Shown: one piece after another, positions 15,256-23,787 of the stretch
Position numbering within the stretch: the stretch's first letter is position 1
Layout of the letters: the number at the start of each line of letters is the position of its first letter
Origin: Actinomycetota bacterium
Lineage (GTDB): Bacteria; Actinomycetota; Actinomycetes; Streptosporangiales; Streptosporangiaceae
DNA: 27,581 bases
Direction of reading: 5' to 3'
Assembly (NCBI GenBank): GCA_003168295.1
Contig: PMST01000279.1
Location: 1 to 27,581, forward strand
Made by a program: the position numbers and the translations under genes
Notes under the pieces: model-generated
Databases searched by the model: none
Told to the model about the DNA's origin: nothing
The model's input: only the letters and a program-made list of their open reading frames with translations

Positions 15256-16446
15256 CCAGCTCAGCGGAAGGTAACCGGTGTAGTTCTCGGCCAGCGTGGT
15301 CGCGGCCGCGCGGGAGGAGATGACGTAGCGCAGCTGGGACAGCTGCAGGGCCGCGCCGAACCGGTCCGCGTCCGGATCCACGTGCAGCATCGAGGTCATC
15401 CACCAGGAGAAGTGCGTGGCTCGCCAGACCCGCCCCAGGCAGGTGTCCGAGTAGGCATCAGCCAGGTCGGCCTGTCCGTCTCGCAGCAACCGCGTCAGCG
15501 CCCGGGCCAGGACGGTCACGTCGGCCAGGGCCAGGTTGAGGCCCTTGGCTCCGGTGGGCGGCACGATATGCGCGGCGTCACCGGCCAGGAACAGCCGCCG
15601 GTAGCGCATGGGCGAGGCGACGAAGCTGCGCATCGGCGAGATGGCCTTCTCCGTGATCGGGCCTTCCTTCAGGTCCCATCCGGGCACGCCCAGCCGGTGC
15701 TGCAGCTCGCTCCAGATCCTCGCGTCGGGCCATCGCTCGATGTCCTCATCGGCGGGAACCTGCAGGTAGAGCCGGCTGACGTGCGGCGTGCGCATAGTGT
15801 GCAGAGCGAATCCGTCCTCGTGACGAGCGTAGATGAGCTCATCGGTGGACGGCGGCACCGTCGCCAGGATGCCGAGCCAGGAGTACGGGTATCCGCGCTC
15901 GGCCACCGTCACCAGGCCAGCTGGCATGGAATCGCGGCAGACGCCATGGAAGCCGTCACAGCCCGCGATGGCGTCGCAGCGGACCTCATGCCGTACCCCG
16001 GCGGAATCAATGAAGCGGAGCACGGGCTGGTCCGCGTCAAGCGCCGCCACCTCGGTATCGGAGACCTCGAACTCGATCACGGCTCCGGCCTCGAGCCTGG
16101 CCTTGATGATGTCCTTGACGATCTCGGTCTGGGCGTAAATCGTCACCCAGCGGCCGTCGGTCAGATCACGGAAATCCAGATGGTGCCGCTCGCCTTCGAA
16201 CTGCAGGTAGATCCCGCCGTGTTCGAGGCCCTCGGCGTCCATCCTGGTCCCGAGGCCGACGCCGCGGAGCAACTCCACGGTGCCAGCCTCGAGCAGCCCA
16301 GCTCGTTGCCGTGCCTCGCAGTAGGCCCGGCTCCGGTTCTCGATCACGATCGAGTCGATGCCGCGCATGGCCAGCAGATGCGAAAGCAGCAGCCCCGCTG
16401 GCCCGGCCCCGACGATGCCAACCTGGGTACGTGAGCTAACTGTCAT
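15166..16446 (-). CDS. pobA: 4-Hydroxybenzoate 3-monooxygenase
   Basis: Flavoprotein that hydroxylates 4-hydroxybenzoate to protocatechuate using NAD(P)H and oxygen. 426 residues from ATG 16446, 19 bases after the aldehyde dehydrogenase stop; an in-frame ATG at 16494 would overlap that gene. Motifs are GAGPAG at 13-18, CDGFHG near 163, and GDAAHIVPPTGAKGLNLA from 289. By alignment from memory with the Pseudomonas enzyme, the substrate-site Tyr201, Arg214, Tyr222 and Tyr385 correspond to Y206, R219, Y227 and Y389; Ser212 is Thr217 here. The segment thought to set coenzyme choice (about 36-44) differs from the Pseudomonas NADPH form, so NADH use is possible. The Pseudomonas protein ends shortly after the ENYVG motif, whereas this one carries about 30 extra Gly/Pro/Gln-rich residues. 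Confidence 0.93.
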   Translation of the reverse strand: MTVSSRTQVGIVGAGPAGLLLSHLLAMRGIDSIVIENRSRAYCEARQRAGLLEAGTVELLRGVGLGTRMDAEGLEHGGIYLQFEGERHHLDFRDLTDGRWVTIYAQTEIVKDIIKARLEAGAVIEFEVSDTEVAALDADQPVLRFIDSAGVRHEVRCDAIAGCDGFHGVCRDSMPAGLVTVAERGYPYSWLGILATVPPSTDELIYARHEDGFALHTMRTPHVSRLYLQVPADEDIERWPDARIWSELQHRLGVPGWDLKEGPITEKAISPMRSFVASPMRYRRLFLAGDAAHIVPPTGAKGLNLALADVTVLARALTRLLRDGQADLADAYSDTCLGRVWRATHFSWWMTSMLHVDPDADRFGAALQLSQLRYVISSRAAATTLAENYTGYLPLSWLSEAQVVPGPQGPGEQCGQRPGHSGVGER

Positions 16447-16465
16447 CTGGGAACGCCGTATGTGA

Positions 16466-17923
16466 CTAGAACGGATAGGGGGCAATGTCGCCACGGATGG
16501 TCACCCAGCGGGTGTCCGTGAACGCCTCCAGATTAGCCGTTCCGCCGAATCGGGCACCGGTGCCGGAGGCCCCGAGGCCGCCGAACGGGATGTTCGGCTC
16601 ATCGTCGACGGTCTGCTCGTTGATATGCACGATGCCGGTAGGTATCTGCCTGGCCAGCTCGAGGCCCCGCATGACATCCCTGGTCAGAATGCCGAGGGAC
16701 AAGCCGTATTCACTCTGGGCCGCCAGTTTGGCCGCGTCCTGCGCCGTGGCGAAACGCAGCACCGGGGCCACCGGGCCGAATACCTCGTTGGCGTACGCAG
16801 GCGTCTCCGGGGAGACCTCGGCCAGCACGGTCGGCGAGTAGAACAGGCCTTCGTAGCTGCCGCCCGCGGCGAGCCTGGCGCCCGCCGCGACGCTCTCGGT
16901 CACCAGGCCGTGAACCTTGTCACGCTGCCGCCGGTCGATGATCGGGCCGAGCGCCACCTGTTCGGTCGCCGGGTTCCCGACCGGGAGATGGGCGGCCTTG
17001 TCCGCGAGCCGCGCGACGTACTCGTCGTAGATCGCCTCGTGCACGAGGTGGCGGCCTGTGGTCATGCAGATCTGCCCCTGATGCAGGAACGAGCCCCAGG
17101 CGCCGGCCGAGACGGCACGGTCCAGGTCCACGTCATCGAGCACGATGAGGGCCGAGTTACCGCCCAGCTCGAGATGAACGCGCTTGAGGTGCCGGGCGGC
17201 CAGCTCGCCGACGCGGCGGCCCGCGGTGGTCGATCCGGTGAAGGAGACGAGCCGGACCAGCGGCTCTGTGACGACCGCCTCGCCCACGTCGACGCCGCCG
17301 GGAAGCACGTGCAGCAGGCCATCGGGCAACCCCGCCTCTTCGAACGCCCGGGCGAGCGCCACGCCGCCGCACACCGCCGTGCGCGGATCCGGCTTGAGTA
17401 TCACCGCGTTGCCGAGGGCCAGCGCCGGCGCCACCGAGCGGATAGCCAGGATCTGCGGGAAGTTGAACGGCGCGATGACGCCGGTCACGCCCACCGGCAC
17501 ACGTTCGGCGAAGCTGAGCCTGGGCTGCTCACTCGGCAGCAGCTCGCCGTAGGCACGCGACGGAAGCGTGGCCGCCTCGTAGATCTCCTGGGTCGCGACG
17601 TGCGTCTCGAACTGCATCGCCGGGGGAATCTTGCCGCTCTCCCTGATCCCCCACCATTCGATGTCAGCCGCGTTCGCCAGCCAGATGTCGGCGGCCCGGC
17701 GAAGAATGGCCGAACGCTCGGTATGCGGTGTCGCGGCCCAGGCTGGCTGCGCCGCGGCCGCGACCTGGGCCGCGTGAGCCACGTCTTCCGGGGTGGCGAT
17801 CCCGGTGCGACCAATTTCCTGACCCGTGGCGGGCTCGATGACGGCGGCGTCACCGCCCGCTCCGCTGAGCCAGCCGCCCGAGTAGACCTTGCCGCGCCAG
17901 ACGGCCTCGTCCATGAGTGCCAT
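16466..17923 (-). CDS. Aryl-aldehyde dehydrogenase (benzaldehyde/vanillin dehydrogenase type)
   Basis: NAD(P)-dependent aldehyde dehydrogenase, 485 residues, the same size as the actinobacterial vanillin dehydrogenase as I recall it. The start at ATG 17923 has AGGAGC about five bases upstream; the frame extends further but only through the control region. The general base is E252 in ELGGN and the catalytic nucleophile is C286 in GQICMTTGR. The cofactor-fold motifs FTGST and PFNFP are present. The C-terminal PFGGLGASGTGARFGG pattern is that of the benzaldehyde/vanillin branch. It is the first gene of a two-gene operon with pobA, which fits conversion of 4-hydroxybenzaldehyde (or a related aldehyde) to 4-hydroxybenzoate and then to protocatechuate. 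The exact aldehyde is inferred. Confidence 0.87.
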   Translation of the reverse strand: MALMDEAVWRGKVYSGGWLSGAGGDAAVIEPATGQEIGRTGIATPEDVAHAAQVAAAAQPAWAATPHTERSAILRRAADIWLANAADIEWWGIRESGKIPPAMQFETHVATQEIYEAATLPSRAYGELLPSEQPRLSFAERVPVGVTGVIAPFNFPQILAIRSVAPALALGNAVILKPDPRTAVCGGVALARAFEEAGLPDGLLHVLPGGVDVGEAVVTEPLVRLVSFTGSTTAGRRVGELAARHLKRVHLELGGNSALIVLDDVDLDRAVSAGAWGSFLHQGQICMTTGRHLVHEAIYDEYVARLADKAAHLPVGNPATEQVALGPIIDRRQRDKVHGLVTESVAAGARLAAGGSYEGLFYSPTVLAEVSPETPAYANEVFGPVAPVLRFATAQDAAKLAAQSEYGLSLGILTRDVMRGLELARQIPTGIVHINEQTVDDEPNIPFGGLGASGTGARFGGTANLEAFTDTRWVTIRGDIAPYPF

Positions 17924-17942
17924 GACCGCTCCTAGAGATTCA

Positions 17943-17979
17943 TACGTACGTAAAACGAACGATAGTTCAGAAAGCGAAC
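17943..17979. promoter_or_regulatory. Probable operator region of the divergent IclR regulator
   Basis: In the 104-base gap between the divergent regulator and operon lies a dense set of short symmetric elements. These are the palindrome TACGTACGTA (17943-17952), the inverted repeat GAAC-GATA-GTTC (17957-17968), and another GAAC at 17976-17979 that pairs with the GTTC at 17965-17968. IclR-family regulators bind short palindromes in such gaps. The stretch is also AT-rich for this genome. Which element is bound is not known. Confidence 0.5.
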
Positions 17980-18027
17980 GCAAGGTGCCCGGTCTATGAT
18001 GTCTTCGACCGAGCCAGGAGGCCCGCA

Positions 18028-18840
18028 ATGACTGACAGCCAGGAACAGGGTCATGACGGGGATTTCGTCCAGTCTCTTGACCGCGGCCTGTCGGTGATCC
18101 GTGCCTTCGACGCGGACCATCCTAAGCTGACCCTGAGCGAGGTGGCCGCGAGCACCGGGCTGAGCCGGGCCGCCGCCCGCCGGTTCCTGCGCACGCTCGT
18201 GCAGCTCGGTTACATGCGCAGCGACGGGAGCAGGTTCGCGCTCCGGCCCAAGATCCTGGAACTCGGCTACGCCTACCTGTCCAGCCTGACCCTGCCCGAG
18301 GTGGCAATGCCGCACCTGGAGCAGCTGGTCGAGCAGGTGCACGAATCGTCCTCGGTCTCCGAACTGGACGGGGACGACGTGATCTACATCGCCCGCGTCC
18401 CAACCAAGCGGATCATGACGGTGACCATCAGCGTCGGGACGAGGTTCCCGGCCTACGCGACCTCCATGGGCCGGGTCATGCTGGCCGCGCAGTCCGACCA
18501 GCGCCTGGATGAGTACCTCGCCTCCGTCAGCCTGCGCGGCCTTACCGGGCATACCATCACCAGCGCGACCGCGCTCCGCCGTGAGCTGCGCAAGATACGG
18601 GCCCAGGGCTGGGCCCTGGTCGATCAGGAACTCGAAGAGGGGCTGCGCTCCATCGCGGCCCCGATCCGGGATGCCGATGGCCAGGTCATCGCCGCCGTTA
18701 ACGTCTCCACCCACGCCGGGCGGCGGACCCTGAACAGCACCGTGGAAGAACTCCTGCAGCCACTGCTCGCCACCGCCCGCCGGATCGAGCTGGACCTGGC
18801 CCGTTCCCGCGCCTCGGCCCGTGCTCGCCCCGACGCCTAG
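18028..18840 (+). CDS. IclR-family transcriptional regulator (PobR/PcaR-like)
   Basis: 270 residues from ATG 18028, with a strong AGGAGG (18016-18021) six bases upstream. The N-terminal winged helix-turn-helix spans roughly 14-75 ([12 protein letters not shown], then [19 protein letters not shown]). It is followed by the IclR effector-binding domain to about 250 ([41 protein letters not shown]). The opening and the effector domain are typical of the PcaR/PobR/PcaU group that controls aromatic acid catabolism. Its position, divergent from the aldehyde dehydrogenase-pobA operon, makes it the likely regulator of that operon, probably responding to 4-hydroxybenzoate or protocatechuate. The ligand and the direction of control are inference. 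Confidence 0.9.
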   Translation: MTDSQEQGHDGDFVQSLDRGLSVIRAFDADHPKLTLSEVAASTGLSRAAARRFLRTLVQLGYMRSDGSRFALRPKILELGYAYLSSLTLPEVAMPHLEQLVEQVHESSSVSELDGDDVIYIARVPTKRIMTVTISVGTRFPAYATSMGRVMLAAQSDQRLDEYLASVSLRGLTGHTITSATALRRELRKIRAQGWALVDQELEEGLRSIAAPIRDADGQVIAAVNVSTHAGRRTLNSTVEELLQPLLATARRIELDLARSRASARARPDA

Positions 18841-18874
18841 CCGCGGCCAGGCTCAGCTGTCACACTTGCTTGCT

Positions 18875-19534
18875 ATGCGCACGCTCGTTATCGATCATCC
18901 TCTGGTCACCCACAAGCTCACCGCGCTGCGTGACGCCGCCAGCGACACCGCGACCTTCCGCAGCCTGACGTCCGAACTGGTGACGTTGCTCGCCTACGAG
19001 GCAACCCGCGAGATGCGGGTGCAGCCGGTGTCCGTCAGCACGCCCGTCGGTCTGGCCAGCGGGGTCAAGCTGGCCCGGCCGGTGCCGCTTATCGTGCCCG
19101 TGCTGCGGGCCGGCATCGGCATGCTCGAGGGCATGACCCGGCTGCTGCCGATGGCCGACGTCGGCTTCGTCGGGCTACGCCGTGATGAGGAGTCGCTGGT
19201 CGCGTCCACCTACGCGGATCGGCTGCCCACCGACCTGACCGGACGGGACACGTTCGTGCTCGACCCCATGCTGGCCACCGGCGGAACGCTCGCCACCGTC
19301 ATCAGCATGCTGGTCGACCGCGGTGCCGCGTCGGTGACCGCGATCTGCCTGCTCGCGGCGCCCGAAGGCTTGCGGCATGTCGAGGAGGTCTTCGCCGCGG
19401 ACGATACCGACGAACCCGGCGAGGCACCGTGGGTGCGGGTGGTGACCGCGGCCGTGGACGAACGGCTCAATGACCGGGGCTACATCGTGCCGGGGCTCGG
19501 CGACGCGGGCGACCGGCTGTTCGGGAAGATCTGA
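18875..19534 (+). CDS. upp: Uracil phosphoribosyltransferase
   Basis: Salvage enzyme that joins uracil to PRPP to give UMP. 219 residues from ATG 18875, where the family sequence begins ([15 protein letters not shown]). Upstream in-frame starts would overlap the iclR-type gene. The core is complete: [13 protein letters not shown] at 75-87, the PRPP-binding loop DPMLATGG at 130-137, and the uracil-binding tail [16 protein letters not shown]. An acidic stretch (DDTDEPGE) before the last strands makes it about ten residues longer than the E. coli enzyme. No ribosome-binding site is evident. It follows the regulator gene by 34 bases and may be co-transcribed with it, though the functions differ. 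Nucleoside deaminase genes lie about 3 kb downstream. Confidence 0.93.
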   Translation: MRTLVIDHPLVTHKLTALRDAASDTATFRSLTSELVTLLAYEATREMRVQPVSVSTPVGLASGVKLARPVPLIVPVLRAGIGMLEGMTRLLPMADVGFVGLRRDEESLVASTYADRLPTDLTGRDTFVLDPMLATGGTLATVISMLVDRGAASVTAICLLAAPEGLRHVEEVFAADDTDEPGEAPWVRVVTAAVDERLNDRGYIVPGLGDAGDRLFGKI

Positions 19535-19587
19535 TCACCGCGGCCCGCGACGGCGACCTGAACCCATCCGCCCCAGCCGACGTTACG

Positions 19588-19698
19588 GGCAGGGCGCCAG
19601 GCTCTGCCGCGGTGACAAGACGGCACTGCCCTGGCCCGGGATTAGCCCCCCCACGTCCACGGCGGGTGATGCTCCGCCGCAGAGCCCAGCGCCCTGCC
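19588..19698 (+). repeat. Long-range inverted repeat with an internal hairpin
   Basis: The arms 19588-19607 and 19679-19698 are complementary at 18 of 20 positions, the two mismatches being adjacent. They are separated by 71 bases. Inside, GGCGG (19661-19665) and CCGCC (19674-19678) form a second small hairpin that directly abuts the right arm. The element lies in the 328-base gap between upp and the FHA gene, 53 bases after the upp stop. It could be a upp terminator, a structured leader RNA or a degenerate mobile repeat. Confidence 0.6.
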
Positions 19699-19862
19699 AC
19701 CTGTAGATAACCAGAACCCGCGGCCCTTTGGATATCCCCGAGTCCGGGGTTCCCGAGGCGCCGCGGACGGAGAGGATCCGGCCTAAACTGACCAGAGCGC
19801 GCCCGTCAGGCCTCACCGCAAGCAGGAAATCCAATGTCGTTCCGCACCCCTTGGACCCCCCG
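19699..19862 (+). promoter_or_regulatory. Upstream region of the FHA gene
   Basis: With the inverted repeat before it, this completes the gene-free gap after upp. It holds two -10-like words, TAGATA (about 19703-19708) and TAAACT (19784-19789, fitting TANNNT), neither with a recognisable -35. A frame open from TTG 19728 joins the FHA gene, but its first 45 codons do not resemble protein. Confidence 0.3.
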
Positions 19863-20843
19863 ATGCCACTGAACGCACACGTTTGCACGGCATCAGGCCA
19901 GAAAGTGACGATCGCAGAAGGGCATCAGCTGGTCTTCGGCCGCGGACCGGGCGTAGACCTGGCCATCGCCGCCGGGCGGGGGCTCTCCCGGCGGGCCGGC
20001 GTCGTTACCGCGATGGCGGCCGGGGCGTGGATCGCCAACATCAGCCGGACCCATGCGCTGTACGTCGAAGGCGAGGGATACCGCACCAGGCTGCCACGGA
20101 TGGAAGATGACGGCGAGCCCGCTGACGGCTGGTTCGTGCACGCGGGCACGGCGTACGTCGGCTCACGGGGAATGCTCGACGACGAACAGCCGCTGGCCGT
20201 CACGGTCGCCGGCCGATTCGAGGGCTGGTCAGGCGGGGTGGGCCAGGTGAACGGGGCCACAGCGGCCGCTGGCCTAGGGCTGGCCGCCGGCGCCTGGCAG
20301 GCCGATGAGGACTGGCAGGCCGACGAAGCCGGGCTGGAAGACGGGGCCCGGCCAGCGACCGGAGCCGGGCTAGCGACGGGAGCCGGACGGGCCGGGGAGG
20401 GGACCGAGCCTGGACAGGGGACCGGCGCCGGGCAGGGGACGCTGCTGCCGTTTTACATCGACCCGATGACCAAGCTCTTCCTGGTGGCGCTGATGTGGTG
20501 CCGGCCGTGGCTGCTTGACCAGAGCGCCACCAGGCCGCTGCCGCGCACGCCGGAGATCGCCAGGGGGGCCCTGGAAGTCACCGGGGCGTATCACGAACTG
20601 GAACGGTTCGATTCCGATCCGGAGTTTCGCGACGTGCTCGCGGCCCGGGTGGCCGAGCACATCAAGGTGCTGCGGCGGAAGATCACCGATCGCGGGCTGG
20701 CCCGGGCGGACGTTCGGCTCTCCGATGAGGTCGCTGTCCGGATCCTGATCGAACACGGCATCATCACCTCCGCCGACCTGGGGCGGCTGGACGACCCGGC
20801 GTGGCGGTCCCGCCAGGAAGACCTGTGGTGGACGCAGTCGTGA
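19863..20843 (+). CDS. FHA-domain protein, putative partner of the adjacent Ser/Thr kinase
   Basis: 326 residues from ATG 19863. The N-terminal 115 residues look like a forkhead-associated domain, the phosphothreonine-binding module: FGRG at 25-28, LSRRAG at 41-46, and the NISRTH pattern at 59-64. A low-complexity Gly/Ala linker follows (about 130-195), encoded by GC-rich repetitive DNA. The C-terminal part (195-326) is helical and charged, with LFLVALMWCRPWLL and KVLRRKITDRGLARADVRLS. It may be a winged-helix or effector module that I cannot name. It is convergent with a membrane Ser/Thr kinase whose stop codon is 40 bases away. FHA proteins commonly read out such kinases, so a functional link is likely. 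There is no clear ribosome-binding site. Confidence 0.75.
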   Translation: MPLNAHVCTASGQKVTIAEGHQLVFGRGPGVDLAIAAGRGLSRRAGVVTAMAAGAWIANISRTHALYVEGEGYRTRLPRMEDDGEPADGWFVHAGTAYVGSRGMLDDEQPLAVTVAGRFEGWSGGVGQVNGATAAAGLGLAAGAWQADEDWQADEAGLEDGARPATGAGLATGAGRAGEGTEPGQGTGAGQGTLLPFYIDPMTKLFLVALMWCRPWLLDQSATRPLPRTPEIARGALEVTGAYHELERFDSDPEFRDVLAARVAEHIKVLRRKITDRGLARADVRLSDEVAVRILIEHGIITSADLGRLDDPAWRSRQEDLWWTQS

Positions 20844-20848
20844 CAGGC

Positions 20849-20879
20849 CGGCTGGCGTGATGGGCCGCGGCTGGCGTGA
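20849..20879. repeat. 12-bp direct repeat between convergent genes
   Basis: CGGCTGGCGTGA occurs at 20849-20860 and again at 20868-20879, 19 bases apart. The pair fills most of the 40-base gap between the FHA gene and the kinase gene. No terminator hairpin is visible there. Confidence 0.7.
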
Positions 20880-20883
20880 CCGG

Positions 20884-22476
20884 TCAGTTGGCGGGCGCCG
20901 ACCCCGGGAGCACCATGAACTGCGTGGTGGCCTGAGCGCCGCCGGAGCCGGTCACCTCGACCGTGAAGAGCCCGAGCGGGAACAGGCTGGGGAAGAGCTG
21001 CTTGACGGTGAAGCTGAACGTCCCGTCCTGGCCGGTCACCGGCTTGATCGTAGCCGTTTTCTCCATGACGTTCGCCGACGTCGGCGGCGGGCCGATCCCG
21101 GTTATCGTCACCGTGACCGGCGTCCGCGGCGCAAAGCCGGTCCCGTGCACGACGAACGTGGTGCTTGGTTCACCGGCAGCCTGCACCATGCACACCGCCG
21201 GGCCGCGGCTGACCTGCCCGGACGAATGACACGCGGTCGGCGGTGGCGGCGGCGGGCCGGAACCGAGGGTGTCGCCCGTGCTGGTCAGTGACGCGCCCAG
21301 AATGACGCCTCCGACGACCAGAGCCGCGCCCACGGCGGTCCAGCCGGCCCAGGCCAGGTGGGCCCTGAGCCACTGCCGCCAGCCGGACCCGGCCTCGGCC
21401 GGGTGCGCCTGGGGCGGCCGTCCGCCGCCGGGCTTACGCCGCGCCCGGGCGCGGCCGGGCTTGCGCCGCGGCCTGTAGGCGGCGGGGAGCTCGGGGAGCG
21501 AGGCGGACGTGGATTCCTCACCGCGCGCCTCGTGGGCCGGGGCGAGGGCGGCGAACTGGGGACTGCGCTGGTACTCCCCGATCAGGGCCATCACCGGGGC
21601 GGGGAGGTAGGCGTGCTCCTCGGCGGGATCTGTCCCCCCGAGGGCCTGGGCTTCGGTGAACAGGCCGAGCTGGGCGAGCATCGCCGAGGAGGTCGGGCGG
21701 ACCCGGGGCACCCGCTCCATGCAGGCCATGATGAGGTCGGCGAGTTCGGCAGGCAGGCCGGAGGAATCAGGCGGCTCGGTCGCCAGCCGGGCCAGCACGT
21801 CCATGACCGAGGCGCCCGCATACGGCGGGTGCCCGGTCGCCGCGAACAGCAGCGTGGCGCCGAGGGAGTACACATCGCTCGCCACCGAGGCTTGATGAGG
21901 GTCCCTGGCCTGCTCCGGCGCCATGTAGGCAGGCGTGCCGACGGCGCCGCGCGACACCGTGAGCTCCATCCGCTCGGCCGCCCGGGCCACGCCGAAGTCG
22001 ATCACCCGAGGGCCGTCCGGGGTGACGAGCACGTTCGACGGTTTCAGGTCCCGGTGCACCAGCCCGGCCCCGTGGATCGACTCCAGCGCCTCCGCGCACC
22101 CGGCCGCGAGCCATCTGACCGCCTGCACCGGCATCGGGCCGCACGCCGCGATCATCGCACTCAGCGAGGGGGCCGGAACGTACGCCGTGGCCAGCCAGGG
22201 CAGGTCGGCGTCGGGATCGGCCTCGACGACCGCCGGGGTGAAGAACCCGCTCACCTTCCTGGCGGCCGCCACCTCTTGCGCGAAGCGGGTACGGAAGCCC
22301 GCTTCCTCGGCCAGTTCGACCTTGATCGTCTTGACCGCGACCAGCCGCCCGGCCGCCGACCGCCCCAGGTAAACCTGGCCCATCGAACCGGCCCCGAGGC
22401 GGCCGAGGACCACGTAGGGCCCGATCATCTCCGGATCCCAACGGCGTAGCGACTCGGCTTCCGACTGCGGGAACAC
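20884..22476 (-). CDS. Membrane Ser/Thr protein kinase with extracellular IPT/TIG-like domain
   Basis: 530 residues from GTG 22476, with GGGAGG about five bases upstream. The kinase domain spans about 15-275: glycine loop GAGSMGQV (28-35), VAVK with K49, HRDLKPSN with catalytic D143, DFG at 160-162, and APEQA in the activation segment. A basic, proline-rich linker (330-365) leads to one membrane helix at about 377-396. Outside lies a Pro-rich stalk and a beta-rich domain (about 430-525) whose HGTGFAP and VTVTITG pattern is like the IPT/TIG immunoglobulin-like folds. Two extracellular cysteines (416 and 429) might form a disulfide. The domain replaces the PASTA repeats of PknB-type kinases, so the external signal is likely different. 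It is convergent with the FHA gene. Confidence 0.9.
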   Translation of the reverse strand: MFPQSEAESLRRWDPEMIGPYVVLGRLGAGSMGQVYLGRSAAGRLVAVKTIKVELAEEAGFRTRFAQEVAAARKVSGFFTPAVVEADPDADLPWLATAYVPAPSLSAMIAACGPMPVQAVRWLAAGCAEALESIHGAGLVHRDLKPSNVLVTPDGPRVIDFGVARAAERMELTVSRGAVGTPAYMAPEQARDPHQASVASDVYSLGATLLFAATGHPPYAGASVMDVLARLATEPPDSSGLPAELADLIMACMERVPRVRPTSSAMLAQLGLFTEAQALGGTDPAEEHAYLPAPVMALIGEYQRSPQFAALAPAHEARGEESTSASLPELPAAYRPRRKPGRARARRKPGGGRPPQAHPAEAGSGWRQWLRAHLAWAGWTAVGAALVVGGVILGASLTSTGDTLGSGPPPPPPTACHSSGQVSRGPAVCMVQAAGEPSTTFVVHGTGFAPRTPVTVTITGIGPPPTSANVMEKTATIKPVTGQDGTFSFTVKQLFPSLFPLGLFTVEVTGSGGAQATTQFMVLPGSAPAN

Positions 22477-22633
22477 ATCGGCCTCCCAGATCCGGTAAGC
22501 CCCCGTGACACCCCCAGCTATGCAGATCAGACTCCATCATGCCGAATGCGCTCGCAATTGCACAGCGCGCCCTCCCCGTTTGTGACAGGTGATTCTTGAG
22601 GGAAACCACTGCCCGTTCGGATAAAATATGCGT

Positions 22634-23764
22634 TTAGATGGGGATATGTACACCTAACGGACCGACCGGAATCACCGCGTCGCTCATGGCCCGGGCGGTG
22701 GCAAATCCCGGTTTTATGACCGTGTTGATCAGATGCAGGCGCTCATCGAAGCCCGCGAACGCGCTCTTCATCGCGTTTATCGTCAGCCATTCGACATCTG
22801 ACCAGCCATAGCCGAATTCGGCGACCAGCCGGTGAAACTCCGAGCTCAGCGTGACCTGACTCATCAGCCGGTTGTCGGTGTTCACCGTCACCCGGAAGGA
22901 CAACTGGCGCAGCACCCGGATCGGATGCCGCTCGATTGAGGGCGCCGCGCCGGTCTGAACGTTCGAGGTCGGGCACATCTCCAGCGGAATCCGGCGGTCG
23001 CGGATATACGCCGCCAGACGCCCCAGCCGGACATTTCCCTGGGCACTGATCTGGATATCGTCCGCGATGCGGACTCCGTGGCCGAGCCGCTCGGTGCCGC
23101 ACCACTGCACGGCCTCCCAGATCGAGGGCAGCCCGAACGCCTCGCCCGCGTGGATCGTGATGTGGAAATTCTCTCGCTTGATGTACTGAAACGCGTCCAG
23201 GTGCCTGCTCGGCGGCCAGCCCGCCTCGGCACCCGCGATGTCGAACCCGACCACCCCCTGGTCCCGGTAGCGGACCGCGAGCTCGGCTATCTCCAGCGAC
23301 CTGGCCGCCGTACGCATCGCCGTGAGCAGTGCATATACCCTGATTCCCCGGCCCTTCAGGGCCTGGCTGGCGCTGCCGTCGCGGAAACCCTCAAGGACCG
23401 CCTGGACCACTTCGTCCAGGCTCAGCCCGCGTTCGGTGTGCAGCTCGGGCGCGAACCGGACCTCGGCGTAGACCACCCCGTCGGCGGCCAGGTCCTCGGC
23501 GCACTCCGCGGCCACCCGCCGCAGCGCCTCCGGGGTCTGCATGACCGCGACCGTGTGCCGGAACGCGTCCAGGTAGATCTCCAGGTGACCGCGGTGCGCG
23601 CCTTCGGTCAGCCGTTTCGTCAGCTCTTCCACGTTGTCACCGGGCAGGTCATGGTAGCCCGTCTCGCGGGCCAGCTCCAGGACGGTCTGCGGGCGCAGAC
23701 CGCCATCCAGGTGATCGTGCAGCAGGACTTTCGGAACCGCCCGGATCTGGTCGAGTGTCAGCAT
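22634..23764 (-). CDS. add: Adenosine deaminase
   Basis: Converts adenosine and deoxyadenosine to inosine and deoxyinosine in purine salvage. 376 residues, slightly longer than the E. coli enzyme. The zinc ligands H16 and H18 are in [12 protein letters not shown]205 and the proton-donating E208 are in HAGE. A LGHGVRI motif supplies the catalytic His region. The metal-binding Asp is D297 in NTDNRLMS. The overall pattern, including [10 protein letters not shown], is the canonical bacterial adenosine deaminase. The gene starts 23 bases after the cytidine deaminase stop codon, so the two form an operon. No terminator hairpin is seen before the kinase gene that follows on the same strand. Confidence 0.94.
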   Translation of the reverse strand: MLTLDQIRAVPKVLLHDHLDGGLRPQTVLELARETGYHDLPGDNVEELTKRLTEGAHRGHLEIYLDAFRHTVAVMQTPEALRRVAAECAEDLAADGVVYAEVRFAPELHTERGLSLDEVVQAVLEGFRDGSASQALKGRGIRVYALLTAMRTAARSLEIAELAVRYRDQGVVGFDIAGAEAGWPPSRHLDAFQYIKRENFHITIHAGEAFGLPSIWEAVQWCGTERLGHGVRIADDIQISAQGNVRLGRLAAYIRDRRIPLEMCPTSNVQTGAAPSIERHPIRVLRQLSFRVTVNTDNRLMSQVTLSSEFHRLVAEFGYGWSDVEWLTINAMKSAFAGFDERLHLINTVIKPGFATARAMSDAVIPVGPLGVHIPI

Positions 23765-23787
23765 CTCACCATTGTGCTACCCAGTGC

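Noticed and set aside
16625..17935. 436-codon plus-strand frame opposite the aldehyde dehydrogenase
   Set aside because: The minus strand holds a complete, motif-rich enzyme; the plus frame is Arg/Gly/His-rich and without a ribosome site.
21358..22449. 363-codon plus-strand frame opposite the Ser/Thr kinase
   Set aside because: It is a shadow of the kinase gene; the translation is low-complexity Arg/Gly/His.
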